A stretch of 64,000 nucleotides of DNA from Chitinophaga flava. Its GTDB lineage: Bacteria; Bacteroidota; Bacteroidia; Chitinophagales; Chitinophagaceae. A program made the translations under genes and the position numbers. The stretch covers positions 2,976,001 to 3,040,000 of the forward strand of contig NZ_QFFJ01000002.1 of the NCBI RefSeq assembly GCF_003308995.1. The letters are read 5' to 3'. Under the pieces are notes generated by a model that did not search any database, was not told where the DNA came from, and worked only from the letters and a program-made list of their open reading frames with translations. Numbering within the stretch: the first letter of the stretch is position 1; each line of letters starts with the position of its first letter. Shown here piece after piece: positions 26,907-36,500 of this stretch.

Positions 26907-26924
26907 AATAGATAGATCTATCTA
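26907..26924. promoter_or_regulatory. Putative TetR operator (autoregulatory)
   Basis: Contains a 16-base perfect palindrome, TAGATAGATCTATCTA at 26909-26924, upstream of the TetR gene. It is one of three copies in the locus. Confidence 0.72.
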
Positions 26925-26952
26925 AAATTTTATAAAAACTGAGCAGAGGACG

Positions 26953-27681
26953 TTAAACAGATGATTGTGAAGAATTTGAAATATAAGAGGTATACAAAGC
27001 GGTAGTAATCGTCTGAACGATTTCTTTAGGATGATCATAGATAAAGAAATGTTTGCCTGGGAAAACCTTTACCGTCACCTTCCCGGAGGTTTCCAGTGCC
27101 CAGGTGCAGGCATTTTCGTAAGTCGTTTTATCTTCCTGGCCAATCATTACCGTTATAGGTACCTGCAATGCCGCGGGACCCTGGTAGCTATAATTCTCTA
27201 CGCCCCGGAAATCGGACCTCAGAATGGGACCGAAGAAACGCATGATATGTTCATCTGCCAGCAGATCTTCCGGAAAACCGCCGTATTCCTTCAGCCTGTC
27301 GATAAACTCCGTATGAGGCAGGGATGATACCAGCGTCGTGGAGGTCCTGATAGTAGAGGGGGCGCTTCTTCCCGAAACAAACAGATGAATGGGGTTATTC
27401 AACCCTTCCTGCATGATCCTGGCAGATACCAGGTAGGCCAGGAGGGCGCCAAGACTATGGCCGTAAATCGCGTAAGGTGTATGAAGCTGCTGTTTGATCT
27501 GTTGGAACATATCTTCCACCATGAGATGAACATCAGTCAGCAGCGGTTCCTGTATCCTGTCGCCTCTGCCGGGCAACTCTACCGGCACAATATTCAGTCC
27601 GGCCGGCGCTACCGCATTATACATATGATAGGAGAAGCGGCTACCACCTGCAAAATGAAAACAAAATATATTAATTCCCAT
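26953..27681 (-). CDS. Type II thioesterase (NRPS editing)
   Basis: 242 residues, the usual size of external thioesterases such as GrsT. It hydrolyses misprimed or stalled acyl groups from NRPS carrier domains. The start (NIFCFHFAGGSRFSYHMY) is the family oxyanion region. Ser76 lies in IYGHSLGAL, and the catalytic His lies in FPGKHFFIYDH near residue 217. It is the last visible gene of the leftward NRPS transcript, starting 11 bases after the outer-membrane protein gene. A proofreading enzyme fits a line of at least nine modules loading the same residue. Confidence 0.92.
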   Translation of the reverse strand: MGINIFCFHFAGGSRFSYHMYNAVAPAGLNIVPVELPGRGDRIQEPLLTDVHLMVEDMFQQIKQQLHTPYAIYGHSLGALLAYLVSARIMQEGLNNPIHLFVSGRSAPSTIRTSTTLVSSLPHTEFIDRLKEYGGFPEDLLADEHIMRFFGPILRSDFRGVENYSYQGPAALQVPITVMIGQEDKTTYENACTWALETSGKVTVKVFPGKHFFIYDHPKEIVQTITTALYTSYISNSSQSSV

Positions 27682-27692
27682 ATCCGTTACCG

Positions 27693-30113
27693 TTATTGTA
27701 TTCTTTGTAAAGCATCATTATTACCCAGTTTTTTAGGTGGCGTGGCTATTTTGGTTTTACCAAAGTTATAGGTAAACCCAATACCCAGCCTGCGACTATC
27801 TACGTATCTGTTTTTCTGTGAGCGGTACATATCAAAATATTGCGCGGAATAATATACGTTCCTTTGCAGGATATCTGTGCCTGAAATCCTTATCTGTCCT
27901 TTGTTTTGGAGGATGTTGATCAGCAGGGAGGCATCTATGTTACCCACACTGCCAATTTTGGTGAGTTCTGAAGTCAGGGCTGAAGTATAATAAGCTACTA
28001 TTTCGAGTTTCACATTTTTCGAACATTCAAAAGTATGGCTGGACTTCACATTAAACCAGGTGGAAGATAGGCTGAAAGATTTTCCCAGCACCGTTCCTTC
28101 TGCGTTGGAGTATCCAAAGGCAGATCCGCTGTTCTCTGTACTCCACCAGCTGGTGATACGCTGCGGATAAAAGATGTCTATATGGAAATCACTGGCATTG
28201 TCCAGATTCTGAGTGGCGAAGTAGGTGACCTTGGAATCATAGTCCTGTCTGAGTGGAAACTGCCCGAACATACCTTTGGTAAGGGTATAAACGAAGGATA
28301 TGTTCACCTTTTTTAAAGTTGTATTAAGGGCGATGATCTGATCGATCTGAGGCTGTAGCGCCGGATTGCCGGTGAATACGGTATATTGATTGATAAAGAT
28401 GGTATAGGGGACCAGCTCATTATATGGTGCACGGCTGATCGTTTTTTTGTACGACAGATTGAAGTTGTACTGATCATTAAAATCGTGCTGAAAGGTAAAA
28501 GTGGGGAAGAGCTTAAAATAGTGTTGTGAGAAATTACCTATATATTCTGCACTGGTGTTTTCCGCTCTTACACCGGCTTCTATCTTATTTTTGCCCCAGT
28601 CTTTGGAGGCAATCGCATAACCCGCATAAATGGACTCTTTCAGGTGATTGTTGCTGGAGAAGTCAGGTGTCTTCACAAACTTACCGCTGCTGTTGTCCTC
28701 ATACAGAATATCGTTTGCAGAATTGGTATACTGGTATTTAAGTCCGCTTTCCAGTTTCCATTTTCCGGAGAAGCTGTGGGTGTAGTCAGCCTGCGCAATG
28801 TAGATGTCAATATCTGTTTTGTTGTCAATGCGGTAATCTGCCGGAGTCCGGATGGTATTGCCTTTGGCATCTGCTAGCCTGGAGGTGAATGACTGGAAGA
28901 AGTCACTACGGTAAGGGGTATACGTAGTGAGTAATGTCAGTTCGTTTTTACCGGAGTCACTGATTAAATGGTAGTTCAGATTAAAATTATAGGTAGCGCC
29001 TTTGTTGTTAAGCGGGCTGCCGGTGAATAAAGAAGAGTCCAGTGGGGAATGTAGTCTGCTGAAGTCATTCTGTGATTCAAAGAGGCCGGTGCTGCGGTTG
29101 ATCCTGCCGGTGGCCAGTATGCCGAGTGTCTGGTTGTCTGTCAGGCCGAATTCGGCGCCTGCCTGCAGGGAATAAATATGCTGATAGAATGTTCTGGTGA
29201 TGTTTTCTGTAATAAGGTCTGTGTTTTGCGTTGGACCCAGTTCTTTGTCCATGCCGTTAAAAGACTGCTGGTCTCTTTTCGTATAGCCGGCCATGCCAAA
29301 AAGTGTTGTCTGGTTCTTTTTATAGGTGAGCCTGCCGTTGGCGCCGTATTCTCCATATTTGCCCTGTGCACCTTCAGCGCGTATATTGCCGGTGATGCCT
29401 TCCAGTTGTTTTTTTCTGGTGATGATATTGATGACAGCGCCGTAAGCGGCATCATATTTAGAAGAGGGATTGGTGATCAGTTCTATCGTAGCGATGTTGC
29501 CGGCGGGGATCATTTGCAGGATATCCTGTACAGAGGCTTCCGGCACGGGTTTACCATCAACGAGGAACATTGTTTTCCGGCCTTGCAGTTTTACTTCATT
29601 GGATGAAGACAGCGATACAAAAGGTGTTGATTTAAGAAGGTCTATGGAGTTGCCGGCAGCCATGGCGCTTTTTTCTACGTTCAGGACAAAACGGTCGGCT
29701 TTTCTTTCGACGGTAGCTTTCCGGCCTGCTATCTCTACTGCGCTCAGCGTGGTGACCGAAGGCGTAATGGTGATGGTGCCTGCGTTGAAAGTGGCGTCAG
29801 CTGACAGCCTGATTAATCCGGAATAGGCAGTATTAAAGCCCAGCACGGTTACTTTTATTAAATAGTCGCCGGCAGCTATACCGGAGAACTGGTACTGCCC
29901 TGTGGCATCGGTTAGCATGCGGCCAACCACCGCAGAATCGGTGGCTTTTATGAGGTATATCGCGGCAAATGGTACCGGCGAATTACCTGCATCCATTACC
30001 TGGCCGTTGATCTGTCCTTCCAGGATGGAATGTGTTTTAGCCGGTGTGGCCTGCGCAAACAGGATAAGCAGCAGCATAACCATCCCTGCTAAAATTTTAT
30101 AATTCATACGCAT
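27693..30113 (-). CDS. TonB-dependent outer-membrane receptor of the NRPS cluster
   Basis: 806 residues from the ATG at 30113. A longer frame to 30158 would overlap the ABC gene and precedes the signal peptide (MRMNYKILAGMVMLLLILFAQATPAK). After the signal comes a carboxypeptidase-regulatory-like beta-sandwich (about residues 35-115: INGQVMDAGNSPVPFAAIYLIKA). A plug-like domain (about 120-230) includes LLKSTPFVSLSS and VINIITRKK. A large barrel of the Bacteroidota OMP_b-brl_3 kind follows and ends in LGIGFTYNF. It lies 22 bases after the exporter gene. It could import the finished (for example metal-bound) peptide, pass it outward or give self-protection; the sequence does not decide. Confidence 0.85.
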   Translation of the reverse strand: MRMNYKILAGMVMLLLILFAQATPAKTHSILEGQINGQVMDAGNSPVPFAAIYLIKATDSAVVGRMLTDATGQYQFSGIAAGDYLIKVTVLGFNTAYSGLIRLSADATFNAGTITITPSVTTLSAVEIAGRKATVERKADRFVLNVEKSAMAAGNSIDLLKSTPFVSLSSSNEVKLQGRKTMFLVDGKPVPEASVQDILQMIPAGNIATIELITNPSSKYDAAYGAVINIITRKKQLEGITGNIRAEGAQGKYGEYGANGRLTYKKNQTTLFGMAGYTKRDQQSFNGMDKELGPTQNTDLITENITRTFYQHIYSLQAGAEFGLTDNQTLGILATGRINRSTGLFESQNDFSRLHSPLDSSLFTGSPLNNKGATYNFNLNYHLISDSGKNELTLLTTYTPYRSDFFQSFTSRLADAKGNTIRTPADYRIDNKTDIDIYIAQADYTHSFSGKWKLESGLKYQYTNSANDILYEDNSSGKFVKTPDFSSNNHLKESIYAGYAIASKDWGKNKIEAGVRAENTSAEYIGNFSQHYFKLFPTFTFQHDFNDQYNFNLSYKKTISRAPYNELVPYTIFINQYTVFTGNPALQPQIDQIIALNTTLKKVNISFVYTLTKGMFGQFPLRQDYDSKVTYFATQNLDNASDFHIDIFYPQRITSWWSTENSGSAFGYSNAEGTVLGKSFSLSSTWFNVKSSHTFECSKNVKLEIVAYYTSALTSELTKIGSVGNIDASLLINILQNKGQIRISGTDILQRNVYYSAQYFDMYRSQKNRYVDSRRLGIGFTYNFGKTKIATPPKKLGNNDALQRIQ

Positions 30114-30135
30114 GTTTTTTAAGGATGCTGTCGGC

Positions 30136-31788
30136 TTATGGAAAAGAGCTGTCGGCATAAGTATTGATATCTTCTCTGATCAGATTGCCATAGTCCATCT
30201 TATAAAGTTTATCGGCGGTATGATAATATTTATCATCATGTGTGATGGCAATGGTACTGATACCTTCTTTCTTTAACAGTGGAATAATCTCGGTATAAAA
30301 TTTTTTCCTGAAGTATGGGTCCTGATCTGCGGCCCATTCGTCCAGCACCAGCAGCGGTTTGTTTTCCATCAGGGCGGCTATCAGAGCCAGACGTTTCCTT
30401 TGGCCGGTGGAGAGACTGGTGGTAGAGAAATGACGTCCTTCTATTTTTATTTTGTCTTCCAGCTCAAACAAACGCAGATAATACGCCCATTTACTGGCAT
30501 CTACTTCCGGAACACCTACCAGTTCATCAAACAGATAAAAATCGCTGAATACCACGGCAAAGGCAGTCTTGTATTCTGGCAGATCAGCCGCAGTGACTGG
30601 TGTACCATTTAAGATAAGCTGCCCTTCACTGGGAGTTCTTATACCGGTGATGTTATGGATGAAGGTCGTTTTGCCGCTACCGTTACCGCCATAAATAAAA
30701 ATTGTTTCACCTTTCCGGATCTCCATATTGACAGGGCCTATTTTGAAAGCGCCATTATGATAGGAGTAACAGAGGTCTGCAATTTCAAGGCTTTTGAATT
30801 CATCTTTTAATATATACCTGGCAGGAAGTCTGTTTTCTGTGCTTTCACCGGCCAGTTTTGTCTGCAGGTCCTTGATATGTATGGCCGCCACTTTGGCTCT
30901 TGTGAGGCTGGGTAAAGCGCCCAATACGGTTTCTATGGAACTGAGCAGATAAAGCAGGGTGAATACAAAACTAACGACACTGCCAGCTTTGATATGCAGT
31001 ATAATGCTGAAAACGAGCAGCACGGTGGCAATGAGCAGATAAAAGAGCACTTGCCCGATCATCTGGTTATTCAGAAATCCCGTATGTGCGGCAACGTTAT
31101 TTTCGTAGGATTCATTGTTGACAGGGCCTATCTTATGTTCGTAGATATCATTGCCTTTCCTCGGGTCCATATTGATTTCCTTAAAGCCATTGAGTATGGC
31201 GTTGAAATACTCCATGAACCTGTCTTCCAGCACACGGCCCTGATTAAAGCGCTGGCTGTTGGTTTGGTTGTTCAGGGAATAAACCACCACGCCTGTCACC
31301 ACCACCGCTATCGTAACTGCAAAAAGCCAGATTGAAATGACAGCCAGGTAAATCAGACAGCCCACACCCATTACCAGCGCTGTAAAGAATTGTATAATGC
31401 TCATAGAGGCTTCCGTCAGCACATATACATCCCGGAGGATGGCGGTATTGATATGATTCCTTCTTTCAGTCAGCTGCTGATAGCCGGAATTCAGTATACG
31501 TGCGAGAATTTCCTGCCGCAATGTCCGGAAGAGTTGTTGGGAAGATTGAATAATACCAAGCGTTAGCGCTCTTCTGGCGCCTATCAGTAACAAAATGATA
31601 GCGGCGCACAATAGCAGATACCTGGGCTCTATACGGGTCAGTGAACCGTTAATGGCCAGATCAATGAATCTGGTGATAGCGGTGATAAAAGCGAAGCTGC
31701 AGGCGCCGGCAAAAATTCCCAGCAGAATATACCGGATAAGCCTGCTTCTGCCAAACACCGGTGATATCAAATAAAGTATCTGTTTCAT
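30136..31788 (-). CDS. Cyclic-peptide/siderophore-type ABC exporter (SyrD/PvdE family)
   Basis: 550 residues. One polypeptide holds a six-helix membrane half (about residues 15-310) and a nucleotide-binding half. The Walker A motif is IYGGNGSGKTT near 366, the signature is SLSTGQRKRLAL near 456, Walker B is LLVLDEWAADQDP near 482, and the switch histidine is in AITHDD. The LSTGQ signature and DEWAADQDP Walker B are typical of exporters linked to cyclic peptides and pyoverdine. It should move the NRPS product into the periplasm as a homodimer. It sits between the CmlA-type hydroxylase and the outer-membrane receptor. Confidence 0.93.
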   Translation of the reverse strand: MKQILYLISPVFGRSRLIRYILLGIFAGACSFAFITAITRFIDLAINGSLTRIEPRYLLLCAAIILLLIGARRALTLGIIQSSQQLFRTLRQEILARILNSGYQQLTERRNHINTAILRDVYVLTEASMSIIQFFTALVMGVGCLIYLAVISIWLFAVTIAVVVTGVVVYSLNNQTNSQRFNQGRVLEDRFMEYFNAILNGFKEINMDPRKGNDIYEHKIGPVNNESYENNVAAHTGFLNNQMIGQVLFYLLIATVLLVFSIILHIKAGSVVSFVFTLLYLLSSIETVLGALPSLTRAKVAAIHIKDLQTKLAGESTENRLPARYILKDEFKSLEIADLCYSYHNGAFKIGPVNMEIRKGETIFIYGGNGSGKTTFIHNITGIRTPSEGQLILNGTPVTAADLPEYKTAFAVVFSDFYLFDELVGVPEVDASKWAYYLRLFELEDKIKIEGRHFSTTSLSTGQRKRLALIAALMENKPLLVLDEWAADQDPYFRKKFYTEIIPLLKKEGISTIAITHDDKYYHTADKLYKMDYGNLIREDINTYADSSFP

Positions 31789-31813
31789 GACAAAGATGTT
31801 AAGGTAAAAAGAG

Positions 31814-31835
31814 AACCGGTAGAGAACTACCAGTT
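31814..31835 (-). other. Intercistronic hairpin within the NRPS transcript
   Basis: GGTAG and CTACC flank a 4-base loop, and the stem extends by three more pairs beyond one mismatch. It lies in the 81-base gap between the hydroxylase and exporter genes. With no T-run it is more likely an mRNA-stabilising or processing element than a terminator. Confidence 0.35.
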
Positions 31836-31869
31836 TTACGGTTAAGGTTTTGTGTTGTTAGAAAAAAAT

Positions 31870-33486
31870 TTATAACGCAGCTACTTCTGCATATTCATAC
31901 AGTAATTCTTTTTCGCCAAAGAGCCTTTCCGCAATAATTCCGCGTTTGCCACATTCTTCAACGAGCATATTGGATTGAATGATCGGATTGGATTCATCCG
32001 TGTATTTGATACTGCTGATGAATTTGAGCCATGGTTCCATGCCCATCGCATAAACGTATGCTTCTTTGGGATGGAAGGTTTCTATGAGGTGCAACCCTTT
32101 CCTGAAGTCAGATCCGGAGAGTCTTCTGGACTGGTCTTTATCACGTGGCATATCTTCCGTCAGCAGCGGACCATACAGCCAGGTTAATGGTGCTCCGTCA
32201 CATTCCATGCCCAGGAACACTACGTCTACGTTGCCGATAATCTTATGTACATGTTGGTACAGTTTGGCTTCGAGTACTCTGGAGTCAGCCACAAAGAGGA
32301 AAGAGAACTTATTGACGGCAATGTGGAAGCAGGATTTGGCTTTTACATTGAGATCGCTGTGCTCACCGGTGAAAGGTATGCCGGTGATAGCGCAGTTTTT
32401 GAAGCGGATGGTTTCCAGTTCATCGATCTCGATGACGTTATTGAAACCGATTTTGTTGAACATCAGCTTCAGGTTAGGATCCTGCAGGGCACCGCTGGTA
32501 GTACGGGGAACGATAATGTTCTTTATTTTATGTCTTAAAGGAAGCAGTGTTTCAAACAGGATGTGGTCCTGATGGTTATGGGTGATCAGCACATAGTCGA
32601 TTACATCGGGTACATCGATATCGGAGAAGTGTGAAACGCTGGATTCGTATCCATAGTAGCTGATAACCGGGTCCACGAGTACACTGATATCTTTTGTTTC
32701 GATGAGAATGGCGGCATGACCAAAGTAGCGCATTCTTACTTTATCGCCTTCATATTTACTGTAAGTGGGATGTTCCTGTTGTGTAAAGAAGGTATTAAAC
32801 AGATCGCGGTTGCTGTCCTGTACGCCCAGTATGGCAGCTACTTCATCGATAGAACCGCCCTGACGCTTCATCTTGCCGAGCATATCAATACCTTCATGGT
32901 TGAACGGAATGTTTAAATGCAGAACATTCGGCTCATCGAGTTTCGGGGTACTTAAGCAAAACGGGCGGTCATCGTTGTCTGTAAGCCAGAGGGCGATACT
33001 TTGTGAGGCCGGATTATAAAATTCGCTTTCATACAGTAAGGACTCAAAAAAGCGGAACGAAGGATTGTTGTTCAGATCATATACCAGTTCCACGTAGCCT
33101 TTCAGGATTTCGGGTACTTTTTCGTATAGTGTTTCGAGTGAATGTCCATTGGCGTTTGCTTTCAGCATTTTGTCGAGTTCCTGCACCGCTGCAGCAAAGG
33201 CTACCAGGTTGGCCTGGTTTTCCAGGGTACGTTCTTTGAGCGCTTTGATTTCTTCCACGCGAGGCACCTGATAATCCATGAATGGGCCGCCTAGCATTTT
33301 AGGGTTTTTTACGGCTGCGGCATGGATTTGTTCCGACTGAATATAGGAGTTCATGATTTTAAGATGTCTGCCTACTGTATTCATCGCAGCAGTAGCCGGA
33401 GAGATCAGGTGAGACCAGGCATACCATCTTTCAAATAGTGGTTCAATTACGACATTAGGCTTCAGATACCACTTGTTGTCTTGCAT
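31870..33486 (-). CDS. CmlA-type diiron beta-hydroxylase acting on carrier-bound amino acid
   Basis: 538 residues. The N-terminal half (about 1-245) has no common motif. The C-terminal half is a metallo-beta-lactamase fold with LITHNHQDH (His303, His305, Asp307, His308), Glu375 in FTGEHSDL and Asp401 in FVADSR. Length, two-part layout and ligand spacing match CmlA, the diiron oxygenase that beta-hydroxylates a carrier-bound amino acid in chloramphenicol biosynthesis. Each ligand is offset by two from the CmlA numbers as I recall them. A lone lactamase-fold hydrolase is less likely given the extra N-terminal domain and the position 34 bases after an NRPS gene. Predicted substrate: Asn on one or more carrier domains. 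Confidence 0.85.
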   Translation of the reverse strand: MQDNKWYLKPNVVIEPLFERWYAWSHLISPATAAMNTVGRHLKIMNSYIQSEQIHAAAVKNPKMLGGPFMDYQVPRVEEIKALKERTLENQANLVAFAAAVQELDKMLKANANGHSLETLYEKVPEILKGYVELVYDLNNNPSFRFFESLLYESEFYNPASQSIALWLTDNDDRPFCLSTPKLDEPNVLHLNIPFNHEGIDMLGKMKRQGGSIDEVAAILGVQDSNRDLFNTFFTQQEHPTYSKYEGDKVRMRYFGHAAILIETKDISVLVDPVISYYGYESSVSHFSDIDVPDVIDYVLITHNHQDHILFETLLPLRHKIKNIIVPRTTSGALQDPNLKLMFNKIGFNNVIEIDELETIRFKNCAITGIPFTGEHSDLNVKAKSCFHIAVNKFSFLFVADSRVLEAKLYQHVHKIIGNVDVVFLGMECDGAPLTWLYGPLLTEDMPRDKDQSRRLSGSDFRKGLHLIETFHPKEAYVYAMGMEPWLKFISSIKYTDESNPIIQSNMLVEECGKRGIIAERLFGEKELLYEYAEVAAL

Positions 33487-33520
33487 AATCTACGGATTTA
33501 ATTGGTGTGGAATAAATGAT

Positions 33521-36500
33521 TTAAATAAGTTGTGAGGTGACGGCCGGAATTTTTTTCTGTGCGAAAGACCGGATGATCATCTCTATATTTTCAAGGCCTG
33601 AGGGAGAGAATATCTCCCAATGGTCGCCAGTAATCGGAATGATGGTTACGGTACTATATGTACATTTTCTCCATTGGTCCATATCGGCCTGGTGTTTACT
33701 ACCAGTCGATTCAACAACATATATCGGGCTCTTAATTTTTGTGGTATTGCGATACGCATTGATACTGTTAATGTTGTTGGTCAGGAAGCGGGACAGCATT
33801 TCCCGGTCAGTATTGTATGCCGGCATGATGGTATCATATTTTCCCAGCAGTTCTCTGACAGTGGAAGCTGTCTGGTTTTTGCCAGGTATACGGAAACCTG
33901 TTGCGGGCGCTTCTCTGTCAACCAGCATCAACCGGAAGGGGATATGCTGTGCTTCCAGTATTTTAGCCATTTCGAAGGCGATCAGTCCTCCCATGGAATA
34001 GCCGATCAGTATAAATTCCTGTTCCGGCTGATGGTTGATGATTTTATCGCAGAAGTCTGCTGCGGCCTGTTCTATGGAATTGTAAGGTGTTTCTCCTGCT
34101 TCTGTTCCACTGTATTGCAGTCCATAGCAGTTATAGTCTGCCTCCAGTTTTTCGGCAATGGGCCTGAAGAGGACTGCATTTCCGAAGATGGGTGGAATGA
34201 AGTAGATGGTGTTAAGATGACTGATATGTTGTCTGCTCAGTCTGAGCAGCGCCTGGCTGGAAGACCTATTCAGCGCCATTTCCCGGATGGTGGGCTGATT
34301 ATAGATGTCCTGTAATTTCAGCTGATAGCCGTGGTGTTTGCTCAGGGCATGGTGCAGACGCAGCGCGGTGAGGCTATGTCCGCCGATATCAAAGAAGTTG
34401 TCATCGATACCGATCTGATCTCTTCCCAGGATTTCGCGCCAGATGTCCACGAGTTGTTCTTCGGTGTCATTGGTAGGAGCAGCATATGCGGCGCGGCCGG
34501 AAGCCTGTTCTGTTGGTATGGGCAGCTTCGTTTTATCAATTTTTCCATTATGCGTCAGCGGTAGTGTATCCAGCTGGATGAGGTAACTGGGATGCATATA
34601 CGCAGGGAGCTGTGTTGACAGGAAGCTCTTCAGGTCTGCTGCTGATAAGGCCAGTGCGCTGACGAAGTAGGCTGCCAGCTCTTTCTCACCGGCTTTATTA
34701 TTTACCGTGATCACAACAGCCTGGGTGATATCCGGATGAATGAGCAGTACATTTTCAATTTCACCGGGTTCTATACGGTAACCTCTGATTTTCACCTGTT
34801 CATCTTTTCTGCCGATAAACTGTATCTGTCCGTCTGGTAGCCATCTGCCGAGGTCACCGGTTTTGTACATGCGTTGTCCGGGGCGGAATGGATTGGGGAC
34901 GAATTTTTGTGCGGTGAGTTGAGGATTGTTGAGATACTGTCTTGCCAGGCCCGCACCGCTGATACAGATTTCTCCGGGCACCCCCACAGGGCACAATTGA
35001 CCCTGGGTAGAAAGGATGAATATAGTGGTTTCAGAAATGGGTTTGCCGATGAGGATGGGTGCATGTTCATCGAGTTCTTTCACAATGCATCCCACCGTTG
35101 TTTCCGTAGGTCCGTATTCGTTATAGACATGCATCTGCGGATTCAGTGATTTCAGTGCACGTACCTGCTCTGTGGTTACCTGTTCACCTCCTAGAATAGC
35201 GGTATGGATGGCTGTTTCAGCAAGATTCAGCTGTGCTATCATGTTCACATGCGAAGGGGTGACCTTGATGGCATTCACACCACTACGTGGGTCACAGCAT
35301 TGCTGTAGTACATCTGCCATGTCCAGCTGCTGGTTGTATACGGTGATGGTACCTCCGGATGTAAGCGGACAGAATATACTGGTAATAGACAGGTCGAAAG
35401 AGATAGAGGTAAAGAGCGCAAAATGAGGCGGCTGCCCGTTTTTGAAGTACCAGGCATTGGCCCATTGTATATAATGAGACAGGTTGGCGGCGGTCATAGC
35501 GCAACCTTTAGGCTGCCCGGTAGATCCGGAAGTATAGATCACATAGGCCAGATTGTCTGCAGCGCCGATAGATAGTATTGTTCTATCGGCAGCCGGCAGC
35601 CCATCCAGCTGCGCATCTATGGCGAACATGGGACCCTGGTAATAATCAATATCAAAGATATAATCTGTTTGAGTGATCAGTAGTACCGTCGCTGCATCCT
35701 GTATGATATACTGTTTGCGTGCCGGCGGATATACCGGGTCTACGGGCACAAAGGCAGCGCCAGCCTTTAAAACCGCCAGCATAGCGATGATGGTCTTTTC
35801 TGAACGGTCCATCATGAGCGCTACACGTTGATCGGGCTGAACATGATAGACTGTTTTCAGATACGATGCCAGTTTATCGGATGTTTCATCGAGCTGCTGG
35901 TAGGAGAGGGAAGTGTTTTCAAAGACGATGGCAGTTGTATCTGGCTGATGTTGCACCTGTTCAGCGAATAATTCCAATACCGACGTATAGTCGTTGTAGA
36001 GTACCGGTATTGTATTGAACTGATTGAGCAGCTGCTGTTGCTGAGTGGCTGCGACAATACCGGCCTGATACAGGGGCAGTGAAGGACTAGTAATGATATG
36101 TTGGAGTATCGCAGTATAGATCGCTACTAAATCTTCCGGCTGCAGGCCAGACTTGAGTTCACGCGTCAGGCGGAGCGACAGTACATAGTTGCCGCCGGTA
36201 CGGTTGATCATGAAGTCCAGGTAAGTATTAGTGAGGTCCACGCCACCGGTTACATCCAGGGCGGGCAGACTGGAAGGCAGCTTTGATTCTTCTATATTAT
36301 CGAAGACATGGAAGTCAACATAGTCGAAGAGTACATCAAAGAAAGGATTGTCTGCCTGTTCTTTATTATGCAGCCTGGCAATTTCGAACATGCTGAGTCT
36401 TTCGTTGTCTTTCAGCATGACCATTTTTTCCTGTACGCGGGTGGCGAGTTCGGCGCCTGTCTGAAGCTCGTCTACAGCGAGGTAGAAGGGAATGGTATTT

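Noticed and set aside
30114..30158. Upstream ATG of the TonB receptor frame
   Set aside because: It would overlap the exporter gene and place 15 polar residues before a normal signal peptide.
31870..33486. Simple metallo-beta-lactamase hydrolase, or a TauD/SyrP-type beta-hydroxylase
   Set aside because: The long N-terminal domain, Glu375/Asp401 and the spacing fit CmlA better than a hydrolase. The HxHxDH fold excludes the alpha-ketoglutarate-dependent type.
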